From positions 248,001-312,000 of the forward strand of contig JAINUG010000397.1 of NCBI GenBank assembly GCA_029706075.1: DNA of 64,000 nucleotides, given 5' to 3'. This document shows positions 1 to 12,115 of the stretch, piece by piece (the stretch's first letter is position 1; each line of letters opens with the position of its first letter). This stretch comes from Aldrovandia affinis. Lineage: Eukaryota; Chordata; Actinopteri; Notacanthiformes; Halosauridae. The position numbers and the translations under genes are program-made. The notes under the pieces were generated by a model. That model made no database searches and was not told the origin of the DNA. It saw only the letters and a list, made by a program, of their open reading frames with translations.

Positions 1-3000
1 CACAATTCCAGGAGTATGGTAATATACAGTAGCATGCTTCTATTTTCCTCTTTGGCGTATCTAGAACTTTAAGTGGAATTATTAGAATTTTTTTACATTG
101 CCACAAATGGAATTGTCCCAGTGTTTCATTTACCATGAATGTACACCGTGGTGTTTTAAATGTTTTTACTAGGGCATGTGCATGATCAAACAAACAAACT
201 ACCCACTTGCAAACGGCTGATAAGATGGATATACTAGATCTCAACACCGCCTGTAGTAAAAGCAAAAGTTAGACTACAGCGGTTCCCATTTTCTCATCAA
301 TTCAAGGGCTTATATTGAAATGCTTCACCTCATCAAAAATACAAGATCCATAACTTATCCATGCATAACTTGTACAGTTTCACAATGTGGTGCTTGATAG
401 ATGTAAAGGCGTTTTGGCAAGTGCTGAAAAGGTGTTTGAGATATATTAGCCCTGTGAAATTCTGCATGTCTTTTTATTAGGTAGATCAGGAGAATAATGT
501 CTTCTATAGACAAAATGGACCGCTTGCCCATCCATCAGGTCCCGTAGCCCTGCCTCCATCCTGACCCACTCAAGATAGACTTGGGTTTGAACATGTTGGG
601 ATCTATGCACAAACTTGTAGCAGCAATGTTAGATTTTAGTCTTCCGAGAAGGTGGATTTTACTTTTCCGAATAATTGTATTCAGCCAAATGAATGGCAAT
701 TGGACTCCTAAACAGTGTCTTCCTTGTGTTCCCTGTTTTCTAGAGCTTGAAGTAAAGCGATGGGGGGCAAATCAGCAGTGATGAGTGATAAAGTCTGCTT
801 GCAACAAACTTCATTTTTGCATTACATTACAGTTCATTGAAATTAGCCATTTCTAAAATAGGAAGTCAAAAAGGGTTAGACTACTTTGTTTGCTTCTTGA
901 GCTCACTCCTGATCAAACGGTCTCAAGACCAAGCTCTGCGTTTTCCTCTGAGCGTCGCCGTTTTCATCAGAGGAATGCCCAGGTAGCGCCCTCACAGTCT
1001 GAGTCGCACAACAATTGCAGTCTGTGCTTGACCCCTGACCCCCTCACAGTGTGTGTCACCAGAGAGGCCACTGCCCACAAACAAGGCTCTGATAAAATAG
1101 GAAATATATGAGGGTTTTTTTCTCCTATCCAGCCTGAAAGGCATCCCTAAGTTTGTAGGCTTCTGTGGGTAGGTGTAAGGGGCGTCGGGAGATGAAGGAA
1201 GGCCTTATACCATGTCAAATCAGCCTTTCTGCCGGGGGTCAGGACATTCTGTCTGGGTCCACTCGCATGCTTCCCTCAGAACTTTTCCCATTCAGTCACA
1301 CAATGTAACTGTCAGTCTTAACAACGGCTCCCGCTTCTACTGGCTCCACGACTCACAGGGCAACACAATATTTCACAGCACCAAACAATCGCCTGTCTGC
1401 CCAGGCTAACCATATGGTTACTATGGGGTGCAATATTGACACACATCACTAATTATTCATAAGAAAGGGGTGTGTGTGTGTGAGGGGGTGATATCAGTTC
1501 CATTTGAGACCATTGTGTCTGTGGCTTACACATCCATTCCTGTGGTTCCATTTGCATTCTATAAAGAAGTTCACTAGTTTCACATTCCGGTATTTGCACA
1601 CAATTTCAAACCCATGATCTGCAGTTAACATATGCAAATTGGTGGTTGTAGTACAAAAGGTGATAAAGAAGAAACACAAATCATTCGTGTTATTGCTACC
1701 GGCATTCATACAATTTATATTTGCAATACTATTACCGTTAACACACAAAATGCAGAAACTACCAAAAAATTACTATAACTATTTGAATTTCAGGGCTATT
1801 TTTTATCAATTATATTTTGTGCGCGCATTTGTAACATACTGCAATTCTAAAGTGACCATATGTGGCCATATGTGCGATAATTAGCCCCTCAGGTAAATCA
1901 GTAAGGCAGTGTTGATTTTTTTGGCATTGAAGTGTCGGTAACACTTCATATTAAATAGAAAATAAAGCTATGCAATTTTATTGTAAATAGTGGGCCCCGA
2001 CACCAAAACTCTGTCATGTATGTCCTTGCTGGAGCATTGTGAATTGTACTGGAACAATTTAATTGTTTTCAGCACTAACCTAATGTTAACCTGACACCAC
2101 AGTACATTAAAGCATCGTTGAAGTAGTAAGCCATTAAGCAGCAAGCCAGCAACAAATACTTAAAGATATAGATTAATATTGTAGAGGTGAGCATTTTATA
2201 CATTTTTATACATTTTATGAGAAATATTTCCATGTGGAGGTTTTTTACCATTTTGATGCGAAACTAAGAATGTTTATTAAGAACTATATTAAGAACTCAA
2301 TATATATAAAATAAAAATTCATATGAATATAAATACTTAATAAGAAGACAAGTGTGACAGAAGAGCACCTTCCTTATAATGCATCTGAGCAGCACATTCT
2401 CTGTGAAGCAATGTCGAGCTGTCTCTTCAATAACAAAGAGAAGCCAGTTGTCATACAGTGCTGATACTGTACATACTTCAAAGAGCAGTGTAGGTTTTAA
2501 CCTCCTAGGTTTGAAACTCAACATCCAAAATCAACATGCCAATACCTCCATGTCAGTCAAGTGTGTGTACACTTTGGATTGGATGAAATAAAGAAAAACT
2601 AATTTAAGACGTTTTATTTCATCAGTAAGTTTAATAATTGCATAGTACCAGCTGCACTGTGAAATTGTCACATTACTGTTTAATTGGGTAATCACACCTT
2701 ATGATTATGTTTGCCCAATTCAAAATGTGTAAAGGTTTCACAATGCAAAAAATACATTCACCATTATGTTCTAAGTGGGAGCTTGAATTTGGCGCAAACG
2801 GCATATTTTAATCAAATATTTGTGTTAGAAATGAAAATTCATTCAGTTTTTTTCAAGATTTGGATGATTTTGAGAACTTTCGATACCAATTATTAAAATT
2901 TGTCACTTGTAAATTGTAAATGAGATTCATGCTCTCAATGTACTGTACCTAACAGTTTTTCTTTCAATTATTCAGGAGATTAATTGTACATAAAGATCTG

Positions 3001-3640
3001 GTAATGATTATTGTACAATACATAAAGTGGATTGAACTGGACTAAAACTACCTTAATTGATAACTTATGTACTTTTACAACAAATATCCAGTAAAATGTA
3101 TTATCGAAATGATTTAAAAAAATCAGTACCTGGAAGGAATGTCTTCACAAATCCATACATTGTAAAACTAACTCATAACAAAATGTAGTAAAAGAAAACA
3201 CTTAATTTGACAGTAAAAGTTTTTATAAATTGTCTAAACATTCATTTACGCGCCTCTTATTATAGTTAAAGTTATAGTCAGTTGCCTGATTCGGCAAAAA
3301 AATGAACGAAGTCTCATGAACGTAGTATCACTGGCTACTATGAAGGCTGGTTTTGCAAGCAGCTACAGAAATCCTGTAACTTTCTCTTGGGTATGGCCAG
3401 CCATAGCCTGACCCCCTGCATGGTGGGAAAATCCACTTGTCCATCAGTCCATGACAGGCCCATGTTGAGGCAGACTGCTTGGCTGTCAGGGTGATTGACA
3501 GCCTCTCACTTTCTGTCTGACTCAGGGGGCGGGGCTCTCTGCTGTCACACATGATGGGCACTCAGCTGGACGCCTCCCCCTTGTGGCTCCCAAGCCCCAC
3601 ACCACAGAGGTAGCCATTGTACCACTGGCCTTTGTGTGAT
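1..3640. other. Unique AT-rich intergenic DNA
   Basis: No convincing gene is seen on either strand. Open frames are short, lack recognisable domains and do not resemble any family I know. Most of the stretch is AT-rich single-copy-looking sequence with a short TG-rich run near 1468-1482. The part at about 890-1420 is less AT-rich and is annotated separately as a candidate regulatory block. No SINE, LINE or transposon signature was recognised here. Confidence 0.6.
890..1420. other. Candidate conserved noncoding block
   Basis: This block is repeat-free and more GC-balanced than its AT-rich surroundings. It carries small motifs typical of regulatory DNA, such as ACAATTG near 1011 and AACAATCG near 1384. 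The short open frames on the plus strand (890-1111, 1212-1409) show no domain or codon bias suggesting protein. Calling it regulatory is an inference from composition and from its place in the olig3 gene desert; no alignment was made. Confidence 0.25.
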
Positions 3641-3709
3641 TTGGCACTGAGGTGACGATCCTCGTCCCTCACCGATGTCTGCCCACCTTCATGCACCCCC
3701 AGGAAGAGA

Positions 3710-4045
3710 GCACTTTCAGGGAAGGCGGCGGGCTGGGGCTCAAGCAGTTTCAGAGAGGGGGAAAGCGGGCTGGGGCTCCAGCAGTTTCAGAGAGGGGGAA
3801 AGCGGGCTGGGGCTCCAGCACTTTCAGAGAGGGGGAAAGCGGGCTGGGGCTCCAGCACTTTCAGAGAGGGGGAAAGCAGGCTGGGGCTCCAGCACTTTCA
3901 GAGAGGGGGAAAGCAGGCTGGGGCTCCAGCACTTTCAGAGAGGGGGAAAGCGGGCTGGGGCTCCAGCACTTTCAGAGAGGGGGAAAGTGGGCTGGGGCTC
4001 CAGCACTTTCAGAAAGGGGAAAGCAGGCTGGGGCTCCAGCCCCTG
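3710..4045. repeat. 37-bp minisatellite, about nine copies
   Basis: Successive TTTCAGAGAGGGGGAAAGC motifs start at 3785 and 3822, giving a 37-bp period, and the array continues almost unchanged from about 3710 to 4045. The purine-rich unit ends in GGCTGGGGCTCCAGCA. Because 37 is not a multiple of three, each copy is read in a new frame. The unit has no stop in any plus-strand frame, which creates long but spurious open frames (3652-4176, 3675-4046). Copies differ by only a few bases, so recent expansion or homogenisation is likely. Confidence 0.95.
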
Positions 4046-5070
4046 ATGACCCTGTGATGCAGCCCAGCACATCTGCCCGTGCAGCAATGCGCCATATTGT
4101 GGCCCATCTGCTGGGCATGCTCACAGTGCCACAACTCCACCCGAGAGCTGGCAATTTTAACAAAAGCCATAAATAGTCAAATTCATATTCATGAAACAGC
4201 AGATTTTTAGTGCTGCTCAGAGAATGGTTGGGTCTTAACCTCTGGCAGCAGAGAACAGGCTTTTTTGGATCTGGTGGCTCGCCCCAATATTTTTCATGGT
4301 GCTCCCAGGCAACTTGCTGGTAGAGAAAAATCCATGGCTCTCTGGTACCAAGTAAAATGGAGCAGGGGGCCAAACAGACAGCTTTAATGTGAATGTCACC
4401 CCTCTCTCAATGCTTCACCAGGGAGACAGACCTCCAAGCCCTGTGCTGTCTTCAACCATATGCTAATGTTTTCATATTCCAAAAAGATTAGTTCGGGGAC
4501 TCGTAAAAGTTTGTGAAACTCTGAATTATACCCTGACGCTGCAGAATGAAAGGTATCCCTTCTGTTGCACTGTGCAGACAGTTCTCCTCTGGCAGGAAGC
4601 GACCACAGGCATAACCACAGGCTTATCCATTTTTTATGTCTAAATCTTCGCTCACGGCTTAATTAGGTGGTAAACATTGCCATTACTTCTGGAAGGAGCC
4701 AGTTTGCACTTGGATCTATTGATGCAGTGCAATTCATCATGGATTAGGCCTTCTGCCCAATAAAGGGACAGAAGACCTGTGATAGTAATAAACCCCATAT
4801 TCTCTAATACTGACATTAGATGCTTTCCATTGTTTTAAAAGGAAAGACCAGGACATGCGATTGGCTAATCAGTACAGGTGGCACTTGATGCCGTATTCAC
4901 TTGGTCAGCCATTCAGGGCAATATAACTTATCTGTATCCCTGGTGTGTTCTGATCAAGCCATATATAGGGCATGGAAGAGTGCACTATAGTCAATGAGAA
5001 TGCCCATGCTCCAGTCTCACCTGTGCAACTGTGCTGGAGTTGGGACTTTTGGGAATGAGGCCTTGGAGGG
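4046..5070. other. Intergenic DNA between two minisatellites
   Basis: Unique-looking sequence with no recognised gene or mobile element. A minus-strand open frame at 3972-4373 begins here and runs into the 37-bp array; it has no family resemblance and is treated as chance. The stretch is moderately AT-rich. Confidence 0.5.
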
Positions 5071-5071
5071 G

Positions 5072-5880
5072 AGCAATCCAGTTATAAAGCCAGCAGTCAT
5101 AGACAGACAGGTTGGAAATAGTTGCCCAGTGATAAACCAGTCAGTCAGTCATAGACAGGTTGGAAATAGTTACCCAGTGATAAAACCAGTCAGTCAGTCA
5201 TAGACATGATCGAAATAGTTACCCAGTGATAAACCAGTCAGTCAGTCATAGACAGGTTGGAAATAGTTACCCAGTGATAAACCAGTCAGTCAGTCATAGA
5301 CATGATCGAAATAGTTACCCAGTGATAAACCAGTCAGTCAGTCATAGACAGGTTGAAAATAGTTACCCAGTGATAAACCAGTCAGTCAGTCAGTCATAGA
5401 TATGTTGGAAATAGTTACCCAGTGATAAAACCAGTCAGTCAGTCATAGACAGGTTGGAAATAGTTACCCAGTGATAAACCAGTCAGTCAGTCATAGACAG
5501 GTTGGAAATAGTTACCCAGTGATAAAGCCAGTCAGTCAGTCATAGACAGGTTCTAAATAGTTACCCAGTGATAAACCAGTCAGTCAGTCATAGACAGGTT
5601 GGAAATAGTTACCCAGTGATAAAAACCAGTAGACAGTCTAAATAGTTACCCAGTGATAAACCAGTCAGAGTCACAGGTTGGAAATAGTTACCCAGTGATA
5701 AACCAGTCAGCCAGTCATAGACAGGTTGGAAATAGTTACCCAGTGATAAACCAGTCAGTCAGTCATAGACATGATCGAAATAGTTACCCAGTGATAAACC
5801 AGTCAGTCAGTCATAGACAGGTTGGAAATAGTTACCCAGTGATAAAGCCAGCCAGTCAGTCATAGACAGAATGGCAATAG
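5072..5880. repeat. 48-bp minisatellite, about sixteen copies
   Basis: The anchor GGAAATAGTTACCCAGTGAT recurs about every 48 bp (anchors at 5111, 5159, 5208, 5255, 5303, 5351 and onward to 5868). Each unit also contains a run of CAGT tetranucleotides that varies in number. Two unit types are interspersed: ACAGGTTGG and ACATGATCG, the latter seen near 5208, 5303 and 5770. One copy near 5620-5640 is internally deleted. There is no associated gene. The regular anchor with variable tetranucleotide spacers suggests replication slippage together with unequal exchange. Confidence 0.95.
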
Positions 5881-7737
5881 TTAAAACCTGAGCACGCACA
5901 CACACACCTTTCTCCCCCCGTGTCGGCAAGTTGCCCTCTGAAGTGGGGCGCAGAATTTGAGAGCAAAATCGAAAAGCCGCAGCCAGTTGCCCAGTGTCCA
6001 AGGAGCAGGCACACTGCACACCAGCAGCAATAACTTTCTGACATTAAGCAGTGTCATTGCCGAAACAGTTCCCTGGGTTCCCAATCAGAGCGGTTATGTA
6101 AGTCGTCAGGTTTTTTCAATGTGACGCTCCGATATCATTTGTACGGGATTATCTCTCCGTGCGCAGGCTGACAGATGCTCGGTCCAGCTGGTGGAGAAAA
6201 AGTTTATAGCCCAGTTGGAACGGGGGTCCTTACACTCTACAGTGTTGGCCACCAGCGCCTTTTTTAATGAGTCACGAATTGCCTGTTTATCTTCTGCTCC
6301 CTGCTGTTTCGGCATTTTCCTGTCCAGAACAATCCTAGAAACACATGCTGATGCAGACGCGAGAGCAATGTGTGTCGACGTTCGGAGCCAAATTGTTGTA
6401 AGGAACACAGTTTTTTTCCTTTTGCATTAAAAAGGAGAGAGCATTACACGTACTGTAATAAAACAGTATCTCAGATGTTCACCGTGACCTCCTCAATATG
6501 GCCAGCCAGAGAAAGCTGGGCCCATTTGAAGCCTTAACAAACACATAAATGACTCTATAATTGGTATGCTTTGTTGTTCATGTTTTGGCTCTGCTGAATC
6601 TGCGCTAAACACTTTGTTTAATGGTGCTACATTATGACAACACATGGCTCTCGCTGAAGAGAAAAAAACTGGCAAAGACCTGAAAAAGTAGCAGGTGGTG
6701 TTGAGTTTTTTTTTTTTTTTTTTTACTCTTCGAATTAAAAAAAGTTATGGCAACTGCTGATCACAGGAGACTGGAGTCTCAACATCAGTGCGTCCATCTG
6801 ACACAGAAAGGTCTTCACGTTGCAAAAACCCCCAAAAAACAAAACATAACACAAGTTGGACATAAATCAAGCATGGCAGACATAGAGAGGCCTTGTGGGG
6901 ACTCAATGATTTAACAAGTGAAATTCAGAAAGCTATCCATTTCCAAGCATCCTTTGCACCTCTTTATCCCAGAAGATGAAAAACAGCCATTAGTGGAGGC
7001 ACTGTTTGGATAAACAACTGTTTATCAACTTTGATTGAAGACAGTTTTTTCATCTATTCATATCTTTTGACTCAGTTTGTCTGGCCCCAAAAATGATTTA
7101 TATTTATACTTACGTTAAATATAACAGAGTTGCAAAATGCTTTTTAAATTCTGGTTTGCATAGAAGCACACAGCCAATTTCATAATAACCCAATAAAAAG
7201 CTGGAACAAGCACAAATGCAAATGCAGTTGGTTTTGGTATTTTGGAATGGCGCAAATGCATAAAATGACGTTTCTGAGGGGACGGAATGGAGGGGAGGGG
7301 TTAGTTGTTTGGGCGTGTGGATTGAGCTCATGCACACACTTGAGTACTTGCAGGGAGTGGGGAGAGATATTGAGAGATATGAGAGATATTGAATATACTA
7401 CTACAGAAACAATATCATATTCAAATGCATCATAGCAAAATAAATTGTACATTTACACAACAACTTCTTTCATGTTTCATTGCAAACATAAGCAATATAT
7501 TGGTGAACATGCAATATCAAGTAGAGCACCCAAACACAGCAAGATTAATCAAATGTCTGCATGTGTTTGCATCGTCAAAATACCCAAATAAATTCAGACA
7601 CGCCACTCCCTGAACACTTGCACCTGCATTTGCATCTTTAAACTAGGTCTGTTGAATAATCCAATACTACATGCATCAGGTGGTTTGGAGACGTTAGGGT
7701 AGGGTTAGCCTGCATGACAACACCACAACAAATAACC
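5881..7737. other. Intergenic DNA with a possible regulatory part
   Basis: No gene was recognised. The portion at about 5930-6420 is GC-balanced, non-repetitive and contains TGAGTCA-like and TTTATCTTC words, so it could be a conserved element. The remainder is AT-rich and includes a T-run of about eighteen at 6706-6723. Open frames on both strands at 5807-6430 overlap each other and show no protein family features. Confidence 0.4.
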
Positions 7738-8107
7738 ACATGTTCTGAGCACCGCGGAGTCACTTGTGATCTTCCGCAAGAGACTCAAAACCCACCTCTT
7801 CAGACTCCACTACCACTGAACTCTGTCCATCTAGCTAAATTGTCTTCACCACTGTTTAGTGTTTTTTTTGTTTTTTGTCACTGTTTAAAAAAAATAATAA
7901 TAATAATAATAATAATTCACTAACCTTTTCCTTCCCGGTGTTACAGGTATGGTACGCAGATGCCTGCAATGATGTCTATTGCTGTATTCCTGCACTGATC
8001 TCGTGCGCTAACTATGATTGTTCCTACCATGTATTAATGCACATCTTGTAAGTCGCTCTGGATAAGAGCGTCTGCTAAATGCTTAAAATGTAAATGTAAT
8101 GTAAAAT
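7738..8107 (+). mobile_element. L2-type LINE, 3' end fragment
   Basis: The start matches the last codons and 3' UTR of the larger L2 copy at 26.67-28.5 kb: both share CTTCCGCAAGAGACTCAAAA and then the same 3' UTR words (TTCCTTCC, GTGTTACAGGTATGGTA). It ends with the GTCGCTCTGGATAAGAGCGT hairpin region, TCTGCTAAATG and TGTAA-type short repeats, the 3' tail typical of fish L2 elements of the UnaL2 kind. It is strongly 5'-truncated, as expected from target-primed insertion. An (AAT)n run at about 7893-7917 lies in the 3' UTR. It also preserves the empty site of the MITE found in the other copy. Confidence 0.85.
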
Positions 8108-8173
8108 GTAGCACCGTGAGGTACCACACAAAGCCTCATCTTACACCCTGCAGGATTTCCCAACAAGAATTAA

Positions 8174-8227
8174 TATGATTTCAGATTAAATACACTGGTC
8201 TATGATTTCAGATTAAATACACTGGTC
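8174..8227. repeat. 27-bp tandem duplication
   Basis: A 27-bp segment beginning TATGATTTCAGATTAAATAC is present twice head to tail, at 8174-8200 and 8201-8227, with no difference between copies. It lies in the 5' non-coding part of the Tc1 relic. The identity implies a recent local event compared with the age of the relic. Confidence 0.9.
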
Positions 8228-8251
8228 TCTGGGAAGTCCCAGTGTTGGTTT

Positions 8252-9240
8252 GTGCATTTCCAAACAAAAACGGAGACCAAGAAGACCAAGAAACATTCAA
8301 AGCAAATCCTGGATAAGGTTCTTGAAAAGTACCAATCAGGGGAAGGATATAAGAACTTTTCCAACACATTGAATATCCCGCAGAGCACAATCAAGTCCAC
8401 CATAAATAAATGGAGAGAATATGGCTGTAACTGTAACTCTGCCTAAAAGAGGCCGTCCTCAAAAACGGAGTAGCCGGATGAGAAGGGCACTAGTCAGTGA
8501 GGCCACGTAGAGATCTATGGAAACTCTGACGGAGTTACAGTCTTCCTTAGATGAGATGGGAGAAAGTGCACATGGGACAACAATAGCCCAGGTGCTTCAC
8601 AGATCTGGGCTTTATGGGAGGGTGGCAAAAAGAAAGCCATTGTTGAAAAAAAGCACATAAAATCTCAGCTAGATTTGCCAGAAGGACTGTGAGAGACTGA
8701 TACCAAGTATATTTAAAGCACCTTGAGATTTCTCTGTATTTTAAAGTGTGCTATATAAATAAAATTCATTATTATTATTATAAAAAGATTTTATCAGAAT
8801 CAGAATCGGAATCAGAATATAATAAGGTCTGATTTGACAAAAAAGACAAAGTAAATTTGGCTTACCTCGAGAACACCATCCCTACTGTAAAGCATGGTGA
8901 TGGCAGCATCATGCTATGGGGATGCTTCTCTGTGGCAGGGACTGGAAAGCTTGTAAAGATAGAGTGCAAAATGGATGGAGCAAAGAAAAACCTGCAGCTG
9001 TCTGCAAGAGACCGGGGACTTGGGTCCAGTAGGACAATGACCCAAAGCATACAGCTAAAGCCACACTGGAGTGGTTTAAAACAAGAAAAGTAAATGTCCT
9101 GGAGTGGCCTAGTCAATGCTTCAATCCAATTGAGAATCTGTTTGAACAATTTTGCAAAGAAGAATGGCCAACAATTGCAGCATCCAGATGTGCAAAGCTG
9201 GTAGAGACTTACCCAAAGACTCTCAGCTGTAATTGCTGGC
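8252..9240 (+). pseudogene. Tc1-like transposase, broken
   Basis: Remnant of a DDE transposase that would cut and paste its own element at TA sites. The first 64 residues (8252-8446) form a paired-like HTH with the motif YKNFSNTLNIPQSTIKSTIN, matching the DNA-binding half of fish Tc1 proteins. Residues around the second Asp ([10 protein letters not shown]-like) and the C-terminal EEW block are present in other frames. The catalytic centre is not contiguous: the first catalytic Asp region (WSDETK) is absent, apparently replaced by SINE-tail-like sequence at 8718-8790. Confidence 0.85.
8718..8790 (+). mobile_element. SINE-tail-like insertion in Tc1
   Basis: The stretch CCTTGAGATTTCTCTGTATT, then GTGCTATATAAATAAAATTC and ATTATTATT, resembles the 3' tail of a common fish SINE class that ends in CTATATAAATAAAATT plus ATT repeats. 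It interrupts the Tc1 transposase where the first catalytic Asp would be expected. The 5' part of the SINE is not visible, so only the tail is claimed. Confidence 0.5.
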
Positions 9241-9499
9241 AAAGGTGGTTCTACTAACTAAGGGAGTGAATACTAATGAAATCAAATATTTTTCATTTTT
9301 TATTTGGAATTAATTCAGAATTATTTGTAGATTTTGTTTTCCACTTTTACGTGAATATTTTACGTTGATCAGGGACACAAAGTCCCAATTAAATCAATTT
9401 TGATCCCTTGTAACACAATGTGAAAAAGTACTTTTACAGGCATTGTAGGGGCTTTACAATTTATAGGCAAAAATTACCCATAAGAAATTAAGAATCATC

Positions 9500-10390
9500 A
9501 CACCTTTTCTCTTGGCACTGTGCTCTGGCTACTCCCATAAAGAAAAACCCCAGCTTTTTTCGCTTTAAATGTAATATAAAAATATTCAATGGAATCAAAC
9601 GAATCTCATACTACATATTAAGATCAAAGAAGTTTCCAAGGTAAGCCAAACCACAAAATACAGACCGCCACCATATGGCAGTCAAAGTCGTCAGAATGCA
9701 CTTGAGCATTGCTGTGCTGCCTCTCTGCACAAGCTTTTGGGCAATCCCAAAAAAAGCAGAAAAATATCCGAGGAATCTTGGCATAGGAGAGAAAGCGCTC
9801 AGCGCCATGAAATTTTATTCTGCGATTGTTTCCTTTGTTGCGAGCGAGGAGGTCAGGGCTTTGCATTCTTCTTATTGTACAGGGCCACTGCAGCAGAGGC
9901 GGCCAAGTAGAAAAGATCTCTCTGGGGGAAACAATGGCCAACGTCAGCCCATAAATGTTGCTGCCTCAGTATCGGCCCATTGACTCCCTGATACCCCACC
10001 AAGATGTCCCTGTTAGACCAGCTCCCTTTAAAACAGCTTAATTAGCTGAAAGCACAGCGTTGTCTGAGCATGTTTGTGTGAAAATAAAAAAGCAGAGAGT
10101 AGAAAGCCCCCACTCTCCCCCGCTCCATTGTCCTCGTGCTCACTCTTGTCAGTAATCTCAGTTTCTTCAGAGTGGAATACAAACATAACAACATTCCTTT
10201 AGGATGGAATTAAGGGCCTGACAACAAATTTCACAGAGCCATTTTCGAGAGATTCGATTGCCCCTCGTCAGCCAGTTCTTGCTAGCTGTGCAAAGGAACC
10301 TGGAGTTAAAACGAGCCTGATTGATCATTATTAGAATGGTTGCTGAGGCATTTTCATTTGTCTGCAAAATAGCAAGGCAAAAAAATAATA
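9500..10390. other. Candidate conserved noncoding block
   Basis: About 900 bp without recognised repeats and with composition unlike the flanking AT-rich DNA. Sites resembling SOX motifs are CCTTTGTTG at 9832-9840 and AACAATGG at 9930-9937. The near-palindrome CAGCTTAATTAGCTG (10034-10048) contains a TAATTA-type homeodomain core. Open frames on both strands (9624-9983) lack family features. Clusters of SOX and homeodomain words are common in neural enhancers, and Olig3 is a neural gene; the link is inference. Confidence 0.35.
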
Positions 10391-11826
10391 ATAGTATTGT
10401 TAAGTGACTGATTACTTATTCTGAGATGGTGTTAGTGTTCGATAATGCATTTAGTAAATTTTACCTTTGTCTAAAAACTCAACCTACATTCAAATGACTG
10501 ATAATAATGCTTATTCATTGGACATAACAGCAAGTCATTATTTCTTAGCTGGAAGAATGACAGTGATGGAGTATAATCAATATCCATGAAAGAAAGCCCA
10601 AGAGTAAATCCATAAAACCACTGGTATTTCATTCATAACATTTGCCATCCAGAATGCAAGAGACAATGTAGATCCCAGTTCTGGGAGTTTTATTCATGTA
10701 GTAAGAGGTGGAGTTTCATAGAGTAATTGGGCAAAATTGGGTTGCTTTTTTTAATGCACAATTATTCAGAATTCACATCCAAAACACTATAAGTATGTCT
10801 GCATCATTCATAACATAAAAGGAAGGCATATACATTATCTCAATATTATTGCTACAATACAAATGTATTGTTAAAGAAAGTGGTGTCATTTTACCTGTCA
10901 TTTCCTACATTACTAATTATTTACTATAGTAACTTCAGTAGCCCATTGCCACAAACCTAACACAAGTAAATTTTTCCATCTCAAAGATGAACTCCATTGG
11001 TAGTGCTCATTCAATCTCACTGATGATTATGGCTTGAAATACATATTTTCTGTGACATAGAGCAGGTAAAATGGTGTAGAATAATTGTCATCTTAGTATC
11101 GATGAAAGTTCTCGTTTTCATTTTCTGTTTAAATAATTTTTTGTATTCTTTCCTGTTCGAAAATGCAGTTGGAAGCATACACAACTCACAGAAAGAAAGC
11201 ATTTAAAAATCTACCCTTGCTCAAGTTGCTCCTTCATTATGGAGTACAAATAAAAACACAATCCTACCCTGTGACATCAGTAAGATATTAATGATATGCG
11301 TTTGCGTGAGTAAGATTGTTCACTCTATGGACCGCAGGGTTATATCACTGTCCACCTCGCTTTCTTTGAACCCAGTTCTGTCTCCTCTTCAGATCCCGCC
11401 AACGTTATTCTTCTATTCCTCTTTCACTTCAAAGACTCAGAACAGATTGATTCTCATGTGAACACAGCCAAAGGGGGAACCCGTGCTTTCACTCTGGCTT
11501 TGAACCTCCAGCGGCTTGTTTACTGGTATTTGTTTTCCTCCGTGCGTGGATGAACCGTGGAAATCAGAAAACAAACTCCCTTTCACAAAGCCGTGTCAAA
11601 GGTGAACGGCAGGCTTTGGTGCAGCCCATGGAACAGCACCCGCCCCTCTGCCTTGTGGGTCACCGTCTCCATGGCGATGTACCTGTCTGCAGTGGCCTAC
11701 AGTGCTTCTTGTCCGTGTGGGAAGAGCCGGAGGACTCTTTGTCACTGCGGTCAATGGGAGCGATGCTCTTCTTGGCAGCTGAACAATGGGGATATGAGCT
11801 GGGGAGGGAAAGCTTCGGGTCTGCCC
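10391..11826. other. Intergenic DNA
   Basis: The first 900 bases are AT-rich with no recognised feature. From about 11290 the sequence becomes GC-balanced, with two overlapping plus-strand open frames (11550-11894, 11557-11829). Neither shows a known domain, and having two long frames over the same DNA argues for GC composition rather than coding. Confidence 0.45.
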
Positions 11827-12115
11827 TGAGTGACATCACTCCTAGCTCAGCTTCGGAGCTGCAGACCTACAGAATGACATCACTCCATGCTTAGCTTCAG
11901 CACTGTAGAGCTACAGAGTACTACTGAGTGACATCACTCCGAGCTCAGCTTCAGAGATCAGGTTCAGAGATGTCCAAGCTTAGCTTCAGAGATGTAGAGC
12001 TACTGAGTGAAACAATGTAACATCACTCCAAGCTTAGCTTCAGAGATGTAGAGCTACTGAGTGAAACAATGGAACATCACTCCAAGCTTAGCTTCACTGC
12101 TGTGGAATTAGTGCT
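11827..12115. repeat. Degenerate minisatellite, about five copies
   Basis: The phrase ACATCACTCC followed by AGCTTAGCTTCAGAGAT or a close variant recurs near 11830, 11875, 11930, 12015 and 12069, so spacing is irregular (about 45-85 bp). The last two units are the most alike and about 54 bp apart. It follows directly on the GC-balanced segment. No gene is associated. Confidence 0.8.

Larger units (their letters stand above)
8145..9460 (+). mobile_element. Degraded Tc1-like DNA transposon
   Basis: Translated pieces in plus-strand order match a fish Tc1-type transposase. The N-terminal HTH part is at 8252-8446. A central block near 8871-8990 reads [20 protein letters not shown]. The [11 protein letters not shown] region follows near 9041 and a C-terminal [18 protein letters not shown] block near 9160-9210. 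Frames change repeatedly and the middle third is missing, so it is inactive. The 3' non-coding part ends in sequence typical of Tc1 ends (TGTGAAAAAGTACTTTTACA). Exact termini are uncertain because the inverted repeats are decayed. Confidence 0.85.

Noticed and set aside
3652-4176. 174-codon plus-strand open frame with Gly-rich repeats, and a second one at 3675-4046
   Set aside because: Both are read-through of a 37-bp minisatellite that has no stop in any forward frame; the unit length is not a multiple of three and no conserved domain is present.
11550-11894. 114-codon plus-strand open frame
   Set aside because: A second frame of 90 codons covers the same DNA, and the 3' end runs into a degenerate repeat. 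No domain is recognisable.
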